In this document: positions 1 to 8,779 of the stretch, in pieces
Numbering within the stretch: the stretch's first letter is position 1
How the letters are laid out: every line of letters begins with the position of its first letter
DNA from: Lysinibacillus xylanilyticus
GTDB taxonomy: Bacteria > Bacillota > Bacilli > Bacillales_A > Planococcaceae
Length of the DNA: 64,000 nucleotides
NCBI RefSeq assembly: GCF_001183605.1
Contig: NZ_LFXJ01000005.1
Coordinates: 1,376,929 to 1,440,928 of the forward strand
Direction of reading: 5' to 3'
Made by a program: the position numbers and the translations under genes
The notes under the pieces: generated by a model
What the model saw: the letters and a program-made list of their open reading frames with translations, nothing else
Told to the model about the DNA's origin: nothing
The model's database searches: none

Positions 1-500
1 CGGTTCTATCCACGACTTCGGCTCTTCTATCCACGATTCTGCCGGTACTATCCACGACTTCGAGGGCTCTATCCACGATTTTGGCGGTTCTATCCGTCGA
101 TTGGCCTGTTCTTTCCGTCACTCTGACTCTTCTATCCGTCGGTTGACCAGTTCTTTCCGTCGCTTTGGCCTTTTTATCCGTCGCTCTCATTTCTTTCCGT
201 CACTTTACCGGGTCTTTCCGTCGCTCTGCCCCTGTTTTCCGCCACTTTACTACTTTCCGTCGCTTGGCCGGTTCTATCCACGACTTCGGCTCTTCTATCC
301 ACGATTCTGCCGGTACTATCCACGACTTCGAGGGCTCTATCCACGATTTTGGCGGTTCTATCCGTCGATTGGCCTGTTCTTTCCGTCGCTCTGAGTTCCT
401 CCCGTCGAATTGCCACTGCTTGCCCTTCGCTCTGACTACTATCCCTCGATTTTCCAGTTATTTCCGGCGCCCCAGCTCTTTTTCCGGCGCTTCGCAGTTT
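1..500. repeat. Degenerate 21-bp tandem repeat array
   Basis: A run of units of about 21 bp, each built on the core TTCTATCCRYGAYTYTGG or TTCTTTCCGTCRCTYTG, fills the region from the window edge to the thyA terminator. Positions 1-119 recur without mismatch at 269-387, so a larger block of about 268 bp has been duplicated. Because 21 is a multiple of three, open frames run through it on both strands; on the minus strand they would encode heptads such as TDRTAKI and VDRRAEV, but no ribosome site precedes them. I read it as a non-coding array downstream of thyA, possibly an expanded terminator/hairpin family. A decayed relative lies at 56785-56885. Confidence 0.85.
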
Positions 501-510
501 GTTCGCTTTA

Positions 511-537
511 AAAAAACAGCAACCAAAACGGCTGCTG
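511..537 (-). terminator. Intrinsic terminator of thyA
   Basis: On the minus strand CAGCAGCC and GGTTGCTG form a stem with loop GTTTT and are followed by a run of seven T. It lies just downstream of the thyA stop codon. Confidence 0.8.
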
Positions 538-544
538 CATCAGT

Positions 545-1522
545 TTAAACGGCAATTGGTGCTTTAATTGTTGGGTGTGGATCATAGCCCTCAATAGAAA
601 GATCTTCGAGCTCTATGTCAAAAATTGACGTTTTATTTGGATTGATTTTTAAGGCTGGTAGGTCCTTAGGCTCGCGTGAAAGCTGTTCTTTTACTTGCTC
701 CACGTGATTTGAATATATATGAGCATCCCCTATGCTATGAATAAATTCGCCAACTTCTAAACCACATTCATGTGCAATTAAATGCGTTAGTAATGCATAT
801 GAGGCAATGTTAAATGGACAGCCTAATAATGTATCAAGGCTTCTTTGCATTAGCTGACAGCTTAATTTACCATTTGCGACATAAAATTGGAACATCACGT
901 GACATGGAGGTAATGCGGCTTTACTGCCCTTTGCTCCAGCATTGATAACATCCTCTGGATTCCATGCATTGACAATAATGCGTCGAGAATCCGGATTGTG
1001 TTTGATTTGATCGATTACATCTTGCAATTGATCGATGCTTTCCCCTGTTGATGTTGTCCAATTACGCCACTGTTTGCCATAAACATTCCCAAGCTCTCCG
1101 TATTTACGTGCAAATTCATCGTCTGATAAAACACGCTCACAAAATGAAGCTAACTCTTTTTTGTAGTCAGCATTGAATGTCTCGTCCTCTAAGCAACGAC
1201 GACCAAAGTCTGTCATATCAGGACCTGAATATTCATCAGACTCAACCCATTTTTTAAAAGCCCATTCATCCCAAATATGATTGTTGTTTTGCAGTAGATA
1301 ACGAATATTTGTATCCCCTTTAATGAACCAAAGTAGCTCACTTGCTACAAGTTTGAATGGTACACGTTTAGTTGTTAAAAGAGGGAAGCCTTTGCTTAAA
1401 TCAAATCGCATTTGATAGCCAAATACACTATATGTACCTGTTCCTGTACGATCTTCCTTTTTAACGCCATTCTCTAATATATGTTGTAGTAAATTTAAGT
1501 ACGCGATTTCTGGATGCGCCAT
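545..1522 (-). CDS. thyA: Thymidylate synthase
   Basis: Converts dUMP to dTMP using methylene-tetrahydrofolate. The protein is 325 residues, the long ThyA form with an insertion after about residue 85, as in Lactobacillus casei. Visible family features are the N-terminal EDRTGTGT phosphate-binding segment, the catalytic cysteine in [30 protein letters not shown] and the [16 protein letters not shown] segment. The open frame extends seven codons further to a TTG, but AAGGAG lies inside that extension, 12 nt before the ATG encoding MAHPEIAYL, so the ATG at 1522 is chosen. In bacilli dfrA usually follows; it would lie off the left edge. Confidence 0.97.
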   Translation of the reverse strand: MAHPEIAYLNLLQHILENGVKKEDRTGTGTYSVFGYQMRFDLSKGFPLLTTKRVPFKLVASELLWFIKGDTNIRYLLQNNNHIWDEWAFKKWVESDEYSGPDMTDFGRRCLEDETFNADYKKELASFCERVLSDDEFARKYGELGNVYGKQWRNWTTSTGESIDQLQDVIDQIKHNPDSRRIIVNAWNPEDVINAGAKGSKAALPPCHVMFQFYVANGKLSCQLMQRSLDTLLGCPFNIASYALLTHLIAHECGLEVGEFIHSIGDAHIYSNHVEQVKEQLSREPKDLPALKINPNKTSIFDIELEDLSIEGYDPHPTIKAPIAV

Positions 1523-1608
1523 GTCAATCAACAGCTCCTTCAAGTATGCTGTTGACCATTATAACATCTAACAACTACATTTGGACTCCCCAAAAATAAA
1601 AACAATAT

Positions 1609-2529
1609 TTACATATCTGAACTAAAGGAATTGTTTTCTAGCTCTTTTGAAACTTCACTTTCAATTGTGACAAAATACGTTGGTAACAAAATAATATTAA
1701 ATAAAATAGGAACAATTATAAGTAGAAGATCCATCCCTGGTGAAAAATAGAGACTAAAAGCAGTCAGTAACCCTGACATGACTAAAAATACAATTTGAAC
1801 ACCGATAATCATTAATGGAATGATTTGGTACATATAGTTAAGCTTTCGGAACTGATGTATGTTTTCTGGATTTTCTATAATTCTCTTTTTTAAGCGTCTT
1901 GATAAAATTATACAGGCGATAAGTTGTGCAATAATAAAGATAAAATAAATAACACTATGTAGAACCAATTGCCCTTTCATAACCGTGCCATTAAAATGTC
2001 CTACCCTTTGCTGTAGTAGCTCGTTAACCTCTCCCTCATAAACATATTCCTGTTTACTAAAATAAGTGGGCGGTTCCACAAAGCCGAGCGTTGCCCAATC
2101 CTTTGAGTTGGCTTCCCAGTCGATTAATTTGCTTGCCAAAATGCGTAATTGAATGGCATCATTTTCACCAAACATTCCTACTAAAAAAGTATATGGTATC
2201 GATACCTTCATTTGCCCATTTTGTTTTTCATTAATTAAATCTTTAATGGAAAAAGTATATGCAACATCTGTCTGGTGAGCTTCATAACGAGCATCCCCGA
2301 CCTTCCAATGACTTTCTAAGGAAGATTCAATATTATTCTTCATCTCAACAAACGGCGTATTATTATGTAAATGCTTTGGAATCTTATAGACAAAACGATT
2401 GTCACCCCCAATAATGCAAATATCTACTTTCACCGTATCATTCTCAAAGTCCTTAGCGATTGTTGTCTTCGGGTACGACATTATGACAACTAGAAAAAAA
2501 AGGATTAGTAGCAACCCTTTCTTTTTCAT
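1609..2529 (-). CDS. Secreted-domain membrane protein, unknown function
   Basis: 306 residues. It has an N-terminal signal-like hydrophobic stretch (residues 4-24), a predicted extracytoplasmic domain of about 165 residues, three transmembrane helices between about 190 and 290, and a short acidic tail. GGGGGAG sits 6-8 nt before the ATG. I do not recognise a family. It is divergent from the ComP-like kinase gene and shares with it a 200-bp intergenic region bearing regularly spaced repeats, so it is a candidate target or partner of that two-component system; this is inference from position only. Confidence 0.75.
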   Translation of the reverse strand: MKKKGLLLILFFLVVIMSYPKTTIAKDFENDTVKVDICIIGGDNRFVYKIPKHLHNNTPFVEMKNNIESSLESHWKVGDARYEAHQTDVAYTFSIKDLINEKQNGQMKVSIPYTFLVGMFGENDAIQLRILASKLIDWEANSKDWATLGFVEPPTYFSKQEYVYEGEVNELLQQRVGHFNGTVMKGQLVLHSVIYFIFIIAQLIACIILSRRLKKRIIENPENIHQFRKLNYMYQIIPLMIIGVQIVFLVMSGLLTAFSLYFSPGMDLLLIIVPILFNIILLPTYFVTIESEVSKELENNSFSSDM

Positions 2530-2583
2530 GCAACGCTCCCCCTTTTCGTCACATATGCTAGATTTACACTATCATAGGCCACA

Positions 2584-2646
2584 CCGAAAAAACTACTTCG
2601 TTATTCCGAAAAAACAATAGTGGTTTTCCGAAACACTTTATTTCGG
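2584..2646. promoter_or_regulatory. Three CCGAAA direct repeats at 22-bp spacing plus an inverted half-site
   Basis: CCGAAAAAAC begins at 2584 and 2606, and CCGAAA at 2628: exactly 22 bp apart, about two helical turns. TTTCGG at 2641-2646 makes an inverted pair with the third copy (7-bp spacer). They lie between the divergent gene ending at 2529 and the ComP-like kinase starting at 2737. Candidate binding array for the neighbouring LuxR-type response regulator; the regulator assignment is inference. Confidence 0.55.
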
Positions 2647-2736
2647 TATTCCAAAACTACCAAAAATTATGGATAATATAATGGTACTTAAGATTGAAAT
2701 GGGGCAATATTATCATGAAATATTTGAGAGAAAACG

Positions 2737-4929
2737 ATGAGTAAGTGGATTTATAGTATTTTCATAACCTACCTACTCCTCGGTATTTATGTCCTTGTAG
2801 TGGCAACGCAAATACCTTATATTGGTATTTCGCTAGATACAAATAGGGAACAACCAGTCATGACTGAGTTTTATTATCCACATTGGGCACAGCAAAATAA
2901 CATCGAAAAAGGTGATCTTCTACTGACAATCGATGGCAAGCCGACAGAAGATGTTCGTTCTATCCAACTCAATTCTTTCGTTAGAAGCGCTAAGGAACTA
3001 ACGTTTATGAAGGCTGATGGGGATGTTCATTCTGTTTCAGTTAAGCATAAAGATATTCCGGAAGAATTTTATTTACAAATTATTTTTCCACTTTTTTATT
3101 TTGTTTTATCTTTTGGCGTTGCTATCTATTTATGGCGAAGAAACAAAGATAATCTACTAACTAGTCTACTATTATTATTTTTATTAACCTGTTCAATGAC
3201 TTATATAAGTACAGGAGCCTCGATTAGAGGAAATCTAATTGGAGGATTTGTAATAAGTATTGGTATAGTTTTATGCATGGTGCTTTTTATTCACTTTTTA
3301 CAATTTTATTTCCGCTACCTATGTATTGAGTGGCTGTACCTGAATACGAAATGGCTTTATTTAACACTACTATTTATTCCATGCTGTGACTTCATAGAAA
3401 AAATTAATTCTGATTTCTGGACGATCACATCATTAATTAAATTAGGAATGTTTGCCGTACTCGTGCTCTTTGCTATCTTTATATTACTATCGAGTTATTT
3501 ACGAACTAAACTGGCAAAAATCCGTCTGATCACCATTGCGTTTATTACACCTTTCTTGCCGTTTTTACTGCTTTTCGTCATGCCTGAAATATTTGGTCTG
3601 AACACTATTTTACATGCTGAAGTAGCTGCATTATTTTTATTGTTTATTCCTTTTTCTTTTATTTTCATTCAAGTGAATGAACGATTATTCGATATTGAAT
3701 ATCAATTATCACGTTTACGTTATTATTCAACACTTGCCTTTTTTTGTGCATTAATATTAACTACAGGCATTACCCTGCTGTTTATAGACAAATTATCGAT
3801 TGTTGAAATTACAAGTATCTTTATAATTGTATTCCTAGTCATCATTGCTAGCTTCTATATAAAAGAGCAGCTAGATTTTAAATATCGAAAAATTATTTTT
3901 TCATCTACTGGTAATTATGTACATAATTTATATGCTGCCGTTAATCGTATGGGTAAAGTAAAAAATCAGCAAGAATTACTGGATCAATTCAAGTATGAGA
4001 TAACAGAAAAGCTTGGTACTACTGCTTTTACAATTATATCAATAGCGGAAGATGTACCATTCACTCATAGCGAGGTCAGTATAGGGAATGAAATGACTCA
4101 TCTGTTATTACATGACACAGGTGAAGAAAAAATCATATTAAAGATTAGACATGTATTACAAAATGAAGAGCTTCTTTGGTTAGAGTTACTTGCCCTCTAT
4201 GTTTCAATGTTTATAGATAATTTAAAGCTCATTGAAGATTTAATATGTGAAATAAGGCATATGCAGGATAACAATGAAACACAGCTTCCTTGGCTCGACA
4301 AATTATTATGGAATATCATTGAAAAGGAAAAAAGTATTTTAGCACAGGAATTACATGACACCATTTTGCAGGAGCAACTTCATTTAGCGAGAGAGTTAGA
4401 TGTTATTTCTAGCTCGCCTATTATTAAAAAAGAAAAGGTATTAGATATTCGAGAGCAATTGCTAAATGCATCGAAGGATTTACGTGAGTATTGTGAGAAT
4501 CTAAGCCCTCCATTGCTTGACACATTTGGGCTTCAAATCGCCTTAAAAAAACTGATTCAAAAGGTGAAAATACGTGCCGACTTTTTGTTAATAACCCAAA
4601 TAGAACGTGTCCATTTTCAGGATGCGACCTTACATTTAGTCGTCTATCGCCTTGTGCAGGAGCTATTAAATAATGCAATTAAGCATGCTGAAGCAACTGA
4701 GGTTTTACTAAAACTACAAGTGATAAATGGCGGTTTTATCCTCCAATACGATGATAATGGTATTGGCTGCGATATTGAAGATTTAATGCAATCTTCAACT
4801 TCTATGGGCATTAACGGTATTCGAGAACGTGTCCGTGCTTTTAATGGAGACATAACTATAACCTCCAGTCACAATGAAGGAATGCAAATATTTATTCAAA
4901 TACTAGAGGACGTGGAATCATATGATTGA
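2737..4929 (+). CDS. ComP-like membrane sensor histidine kinase
   Basis: 730 residues. One N-terminal transmembrane helix is followed by an extracytoplasmic PDZ-like segment (about 25-105; EKGDLLLTIDGKP), then around eight hydrophobic helices, then a cytoplasmic kinase. The HisKA_3-type box is LAQELHDTILQEQ with the phospho-accepting His at about 540; the ATPase part shows LVQELLNNAIKHA (N box), DDNGIGCD (G1) and MGINGIRERVRAFNG. This order matches ComP, the competence quorum sensor of B. subtilis. No comX or comQ is visible upstream, so the ligand is unknown. The ribosome site is weak; a 23-codon open frame (2669-2740) ends in an ATGA overlap with the start. It overlaps the next gene by 8 bp, so the pair is co-translated. 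Confidence 0.85.
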   Translation: MSKWIYSIFITYLLLGIYVLVVATQIPYIGISLDTNREQPVMTEFYYPHWAQQNNIEKGDLLLTIDGKPTEDVRSIQLNSFVRSAKELTFMKADGDVHSVSVKHKDIPEEFYLQIIFPLFYFVLSFGVAIYLWRRNKDNLLTSLLLLFLLTCSMTYISTGASIRGNLIGGFVISIGIVLCMVLFIHFLQFYFRYLCIEWLYLNTKWLYLTLLFIPCCDFIEKINSDFWTITSLIKLGMFAVLVLFAIFILLSSYLRTKLAKIRLITIAFITPFLPFLLLFVMPEIFGLNTILHAEVAALFLLFIPFSFIFIQVNERLFDIEYQLSRLRYYSTLAFFCALILTTGITLLFIDKLSIVEITSIFIIVFLVIIASFYIKEQLDFKYRKIIFSSTGNYVHNLYAAVNRMGKVKNQQELLDQFKYEITEKLGTTAFTIISIAEDVPFTHSEVSIGNEMTHLLLHDTGEEKIILKIRHVLQNEELLWLELLALYVSMFIDNLKLIEDLICEIRHMQDNNETQLPWLDKLLWNIIEKEKSILAQELHDTILQEQLHLARELDVISSSPIIKKEKVLDIREQLLNASKDLREYCENLSPPLLDTFGLQIALKKLIQKVKIRADFLLITQIERVHFQDATLHLVVYRLVQELLNNAIKHAEATEVLLKLQVINGGFILQYDDNGIGCDIEDLMQSSTSMGINGIRERVRAFNGDITITSSHNEGMQIFIQILEDVESYD

Positions 4930-5548
4930 TATTCTTATTGTAGATGACCATCCTGTCGTTTTAGATGGTACAAAGACGCTATTACAGGATTTACCAAATG
5001 TCCAGATAGACACAGAGCAGGATAGTGCCGCTGTTCTATCTAGAATGGATGCTCAAGCATTTCGATTATTTTTAATCGATATAAATATGAAGCCAATCAA
5101 TGGCATACAGCTTTCAGAAATGATAAAGAAAAAGCAACCAGAGGCACTGATTTTACTATATACAGGCTATGAGCTTTCCGATTACTACGAACTTCTGATC
5201 GAAAAAAAAGTCGATGGACTATTATCAAAGCTTGCCACAAAACAGCAAGTTATTCAAACCATTGAAGCCGCATTAAGAGGCGATATCCTACTAGCAGCTG
5301 ATTTTTTAGATTTTGTACAGCAGCGCACCAATCTACAAAATGTACAGCAAGAGATTTTACTAAGCGCCAAGGAGCAAGAGATATTACAGCTTGTCGCACA
5401 AGGCTGTACAAATAAAGCCATTGCTTCAGCCATAGGGGTCACACAGCGCACCGTTGAAAACTATTTATCCAAACTTTTTGTCAAACTAAACGTAGAATCA
5501 CGTGCAGAGGCAGTAATTGTCGCTAAAGAGAAGGCATGGATTAACTAA
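4922..5548 (+). CDS. ComA-like LuxR-family response regulator
   Basis: 208 residues. Receiver domain (1-120) with acidic pocket D8/D9 and phospho-acceptor D53 (FLIDINMKP), then a LuxR/NarL HTH (about 145-205; LSAKEQEILQLVAQGCTNKAIASAIGV, VENYLSKLFVKLNV). It overlaps the kinase gene by 8 bp and is certainly its cognate regulator. Size and partner suggest a ComA-type factor. The CCGAAA repeats at 2584-2646 are plausible binding sites, but their sequence differs from the B. subtilis ComA box (TTGCGG-N4-CCGCAA). Confidence 0.88.
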   Translation: MIDILIVDDHPVVLDGTKTLLQDLPNVQIDTEQDSAAVLSRMDAQAFRLFLIDINMKPINGIQLSEMIKKKQPEALILLYTGYELSDYYELLIEKKVDGLLSKLATKQQVIQTIEAALRGDILLAADFLDFVQQRTNLQNVQQEILLSAKEQEILQLVAQGCTNKAIASAIGVTQRTVENYLSKLFVKLNVESRAEAVIVAKEKAWIN

Positions 5549-5602
5549 TTATATTGTAAATAGATTTATTGTAAAATTTTTCTTACTAAAAGCGGAATAT
5601 AC

Positions 5603-5631
5603 TGGATAAATGTCTGGAACTGTTATATAAT
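5603..5631 (+). promoter_or_regulatory. Candidate promoter of the cold-shock gene
   Basis: A TATAAT -10 box at 5626-5631 lies about 138 bp before the csp start codon; the -35 at about 5603-5608 (TGGATA) is poor. It implies a leader of about 130 nt, typical of csp mRNAs. Confidence 0.45.
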
Positions 5632-5669
5632 AAAGACACAATAATTACATTACTTCATCTTAGTCGTTA

Positions 5670-5718
5670 AAATCACGTATTCAAAAGTAATACGCGCTTT
5701 TGAATATGTGATTTTTTT
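5670..5718 (+). terminator. Long hairpin with T-run in the csp leader
   Basis: AAATCACGTATTCAAAAG (5670-5687) pairs with CTTTTGAATATGTGATTT (5697-5714), one mismatch, and a T-run follows. It could be the terminator of the upstream two-component operon, but it lies downstream of the TATAAT box at 5626, so it would also sit inside the csp leader as an attenuator-like structure. Confidence 0.7.
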
Positions 5719-5768
5719 GCAAGCATCGAAGCAATATGATTGTTTAATTTTTTTGGGAGGTTGTTCAC

Positions 5769-5969
5769 ATGACACAAGGTACAGTAAAATGGTTTAACGC
5801 AGAAAAAGGTTTTGGTTTTATCGAAGTAGAAGGTGGAAATGATGTATTCGTACACTTCTCTGCTATTCAAACAGATGGCTTTAAAACTTTAGATGAAGGC
5901 CAAAAAGTAGAATTTGGCGTTGAAGAAGGTAACCGCGGACCACAAGCAACTAATGTTGTAAAGCTTTAA
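5769..5969 (+). CDS. Cold-shock protein (CspA/CspB family)
   Basis: 66 residues, standard length. RNP1 (KGFGFIEV) and RNP2 (DVFVHFSAI) single-stranded nucleic-acid-binding motifs are intact; the start [17 protein letters not shown] is typical. It acts as an RNA chaperone in the cytoplasm. GGGAGG lies 8 nt before the ATG. A leader of more than 100 nt with a strong hairpin precedes it. Monocistronic: a terminator follows within 35 bp. Confidence 0.95.
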   Translation: MTQGTVKWFNAEKGFGFIEVEGGNDVFVHFSAIQTDGFKTLDEGQKVEFGVEEGNRGPQATNVVKL

Positions 5970-6001
5970 TTTTTAGCTTTAGAATAAACAGTGCAAAATT
6001 C

Positions 6002-6034
6002 AAGAGACATCCAAATTTATGGATGTCTCTTTTT
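6002..6034. terminator. Bidirectional terminator between csp and the converging membrane gene
   Basis: AAGAGACATCC and GGATGTCTCTT form an 11-bp stem with an 8-nt loop; T-runs are present for the plus strand. The stop codon of the converging gene (6017) falls inside the loop. Confidence 0.85.
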
Positions 6035-6460
6035 CACGGTTTGTACAACTTCTGATTTTGAAAGATAGCATATCATATTCAAAGTTCCAATATAAAAAGG
6101 ATAAAACAAGAGCATTGCAAAAAGAATCAACCCTTGTACGGGCGCTGGCATATCTCCCTGATAAGTGATCGGATACACATTTGCAAATATAAAAATGAAT
6201 AGCGCTGTATAGGGCAGCCAAAAAATCGTTGTCCAATAGACTAATAAACGATGCGCTATCCATTTTGTCAGCTTATATAGTACAATAGTTGCTACAACAA
6301 AACCAACTCCATGCACAAGTAATACTATAATATCGAAATATTGACCTTCCCACCTCGTGAGTCTCACAAGGCGATAATAATTTACTTGTATTTCAAGAGA
6401 AATAAAGAACATTAACCCATATAACATGCTCACTACATTCAACTTAAAAAAATAATTCAT
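6017..6460 (-). CDS. Small four-helix membrane protein, unknown
   Basis: 147 residues with four predicted transmembrane helices (about 8-25, 42-62, 76-98, 108-130) and a basic tail. It starts 11 bp after the stop of the ResC-type gene, with AAGGAT about 10 nt before the ATG, so the two are probably co-transcribed. I do not recognise a family; association with cytochrome c assembly is only suggested by position. Confidence 0.7.
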   Translation of the reverse strand: MNYFFKLNVVSMLYGLMFFISLEIQVNYYRLVRLTRWEGQYFDIIVLLVHGVGFVVATIVLYKLTKWIAHRLLVYWTTIFWLPYTALFIFIFANVYPITYQGDMPAPVQGLILFAMLLFYPFYIGTLNMICYLSKSEVVQTVKKRHP

Positions 6461-6471
6461 TCAAAACATCC

Positions 6472-7641
6472 TTATGCGTAAGAATGTAATCCAGCAATCA
6501 CTAGATTTACAAAAACCTGATTAAACACGATAATGCCAAAACCAATAATCGCTAACCAAGCTGTCCTTTCCCCTTCCCAGCCTTTGGAAAGTCGGAAATG
6601 AAGGAAAGCAGCATAAAATAAAAATGTTATAAGTGCCCACACTTCTTTAGGGTCCCAGCCCCAATATCTACTCCAAGCAATCTGTGCCCAAATCATGGCA
6701 AACAAAAGTCCACCTAAAGCAAACAACGGAAAACCTATAACAACAGCTCGATATGTAATTTCATCCATTAATGCTGGTTGTACACGGTTTGTTAATGGCT
6801 TTAATGAAACAATTAACGGTCTTCTCGTAATGAGGAAAATCACCGCATATAAAATCGTTCCAACGAAAAATGCCCATACGATTGAATTCAATTTCTTCGC
6901 ATCAATCTTATTTGTAATCTGCAAAACGCCAACCTGATCCCCACTAGATGTTACTGCATCTTTATTGACAATCAGCGGTGTCATCGTATAAATTGCTGTT
7001 TCTACCTTATCTTGCTTATTTTCAAATTGAACCTCGACTTTATCTGTTGCTAAGTTAAAATATGTTGCCACGCCGATAAAGCCAATCACGACAACTAAAC
7101 AATACATAACAAATTCCAAGGCAAATGTACTAATCGAAAATTTAGAAACATCTAATGTTCTTAACAAATAAATAATACCAGTTGCGAACGAAATCGATAA
7201 AATAGCACTAGAAAATGCAACTGTCATAACATGAATCGTTAACCAATTGCTTTGCAAAGAAGGAACAAGTGGTGAAACCGTTTTTGTAAAAACGCTTCCA
7301 TAACCGAGAATAATTAATGACACAGGGATAGTAAACAAGCCTACAACAATTTGCTTATATAAAAAATGAATGATCAAATAGCTACCAGTAAGCATGATGC
7401 CAAAGAACGTCATAAACTCATACATATTACTTACAGGTGCATGATCAACAGCAATCCACCTTAAAATGAAATAAACTAGCTGTAAAGTAAAAGCAATATA
7501 TGTAAGTAGAAGCCCGACTTTTCCAAACATTTTTCCTTTTGATTTCACGGCAAGCCCAATCGGTATTATGGCGATTAGTAATAAAATAAATGCAAAAAAC
7601 AATGAATTACTAGCTGTACTTAATAATGTTTCTTTACTCAA
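6472..7641 (-). CDS. resC: ResC/CcsA-type cytochrome c biogenesis membrane protein
   Basis: 389 residues from the chosen start, multi-spanning, with the tryptophan-rich haem-handling motif WGWDPKEVWA near residue 330 and conserved histidines in HAPVSNMYEF and TIHVMTVAFSSA. Member of the CcmC/CcsA/ResC family, which passes haem across the membrane for attachment to apocytochrome c. The open frame reaches a TTG at 7656, but GGAGG is inside that extension, 7 nt before a second TTG at 7641, so 7641 is chosen. ResC normally works with ResB encoded immediately upstream in resABC; no resB or resA is adjacent here. Confidence 0.85.
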   Translation of the reverse strand: MSKETLLSTASNSLFFAFILLLIAIIPIGLAVKSKGKMFGKVGLLLTYIAFTLQLVYFILRWIAVDHAPVSNMYEFMTFFGIMLTGSYLIIHFLYKQIVVGLFTIPVSLIILGYGSVFTKTVSPLVPSLQSNWLTIHVMTVAFSSAILSISFATGIIYLLRTLDVSKFSISTFALEFVMYCLVVVIGFIGVATYFNLATDKVEVQFENKQDKVETAIYTMTPLIVNKDAVTSSGDQVGVLQITNKIDAKKLNSIVWAFFVGTILYAVIFLITRRPLIVSLKPLTNRVQPALMDEITYRAVVIGFPLFALGGLLFAMIWAQIAWSRYWGWDPKEVWALITFLFYAAFLHFRLSKGWEGERTAWLAIIGFGIIVFNQVFVNLVIAGLHSYA

Positions 7642-7984
7642 TGCAAAATCCTCCAAAGTATTATTTAGGAAACTGTATAAATGTTTCCAATAAAAATAAC
7701 GATATTTACCAAAACAAGTGCCGTCATACCACTTTAAATAATTTTTTTCTGAATTGTTACAATTCTATAGCTAAACGAGGTTAGGCAAATAGCGTAGTAA
7801 CTAGACTTTCTCATTTCAAAAAAATAAACCATCTAAAATGGATGGTGAATTACAAAAGTTGGCATGACTATACCTACATCTTACTAAAATTTGAAATAAA
7901 AGTCTATTTCTTTCTAGGTGTCTATGTGACAATAAATATGCGCAAATGTTACATAACGTTATGTATGACAAATGGAGGTTAACG
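7642..7984. other. Divergent intergenic region
   Basis: AT-rich stretch between divergent genes. The only structure seen is CCATC-taaaat-GGATGG (about 7829-7847); read on the minus strand it is followed by a T-rich run and would stop minus-strand transcripts. No coding region is supported. Confidence 0.5.
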
Positions 7985-8722
7985 ATGAAACAAAATATTT
8001 ATGACCATCCGGAGTTTTTCCATCAATATCAAAGGTTACGTCAAGCACCAAATAACTATAATAACTTGCTTGAACAACCAGCGTTAAAATCCTTGCTTCC
8101 TAATTTAAGTAATTTAAGGATGCTTGATATCGGTTGTGGAATGGGAGAATTCGCGTACTTTTGTATAGAAAATAACGCTCAGCATGTAACGGCTATTGAT
8201 GTTTCAAAAAATATGCTGGAAATTGCTCAACGTGAACATGCCCATCCGCATATAGACTACTACTTGCAAGCAATAGAGGATTACGATGCAGCTCCTGACA
8301 GCTTTGACTGTATAACAAGCTCTCTTTCATTGCATTATATAAAGGATTTTAATGCTGTGATTGGTAAAATTGCTAGAATGCTTCGCCCTGGTAGCATTTT
8401 TGTTTTTTCTGTAGAGCATCCGATTGTTACAGCTCGTGAAACAATGGAGGATAATTGGATTTATGACGACAGCGGGATTATGAGCAATTACGCAATTGAC
8501 AATTACCATGATGAGGGCTTGCGTGAGCGAACTTGGTTTGTTGATGGTGTTGTTAAATATCACCGTAGCATCTCTACAATCATCAATACATTAATCGCAC
8601 ACGACTTAACGATAGAAAAAATGCTAGAACCGCTCCCTAATTCACAGGCCATTGAAAAACTGCCCTCTTTAGAAAAAGAGCATCGTCGCCCTTCATTTTT
8701 ATTAATACGAGCTAGAAAATAA
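7985..8722 (+). CDS. Class I SAM-dependent methyltransferase
   Basis: 245 residues. Methyltransf_11-type fold: motif I MLDIGCGMGEFA (about 47-58), acidic end of strand 2 AIDVSKNML, and motif IV region SFDCITSSLSLHYI. Substrate not deducible; small-molecule methylation is usual. The frame opens 13 codons upstream, but GGAGG 7 nt before the ATG at 7985 (MKQNIYDHPEFF) fixes the start. A stem-loop follows the stop. No operon partner. Confidence 0.85.
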   Translation: MKQNIYDHPEFFHQYQRLRQAPNNYNNLLEQPALKSLLPNLSNLRMLDIGCGMGEFAYFCIENNAQHVTAIDVSKNMLEIAQREHAHPHIDYYLQAIEDYDAAPDSFDCITSSLSLHYIKDFNAVIGKIARMLRPGSIFVFSVEHPIVTARETMEDNWIYDDSGIMSNYAIDNYHDEGLRERTWFVDGVVKYHRSISTIINTLIAHDLTIEKMLEPLPNSQAIEKLPSLEKEHRRPSFLLIRARK

Positions 8723-8736
8723 CGTTTCAAAGTTCC

Positions 8737-8770
8737 AAGTCTCGCAGGCTGTAATTCTACTGCGAGACTT
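8737..8770. terminator. Stem-loop between converging genes
   Basis: AAGTCTCGCA (8737-8746) and TGCGAGACTT (8761-8770) form a perfect 10-bp stem. There is no clear T-run on either side, so terminator function is likely from position rather than shown. Confidence 0.55.
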
Positions 8771-8779
8771 AGCTATTAT

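Noticed and set aside
1..500. CRISPR array
   Set aside because: Units are contiguous with no unique spacers and are degenerate; no cas genes.
101..548. Long open frames across the left-end repeats on both strands
   Set aside because: They exist because the repeat period is a multiple of three; no ribosome site, and all frames have the same low-complexity heptads.
2669..2740. 23-codon frame as a ComX-type pheromone precursor
   Set aside because: No tryptophan near the C-terminus, no ribosome site, no ComQ gene.
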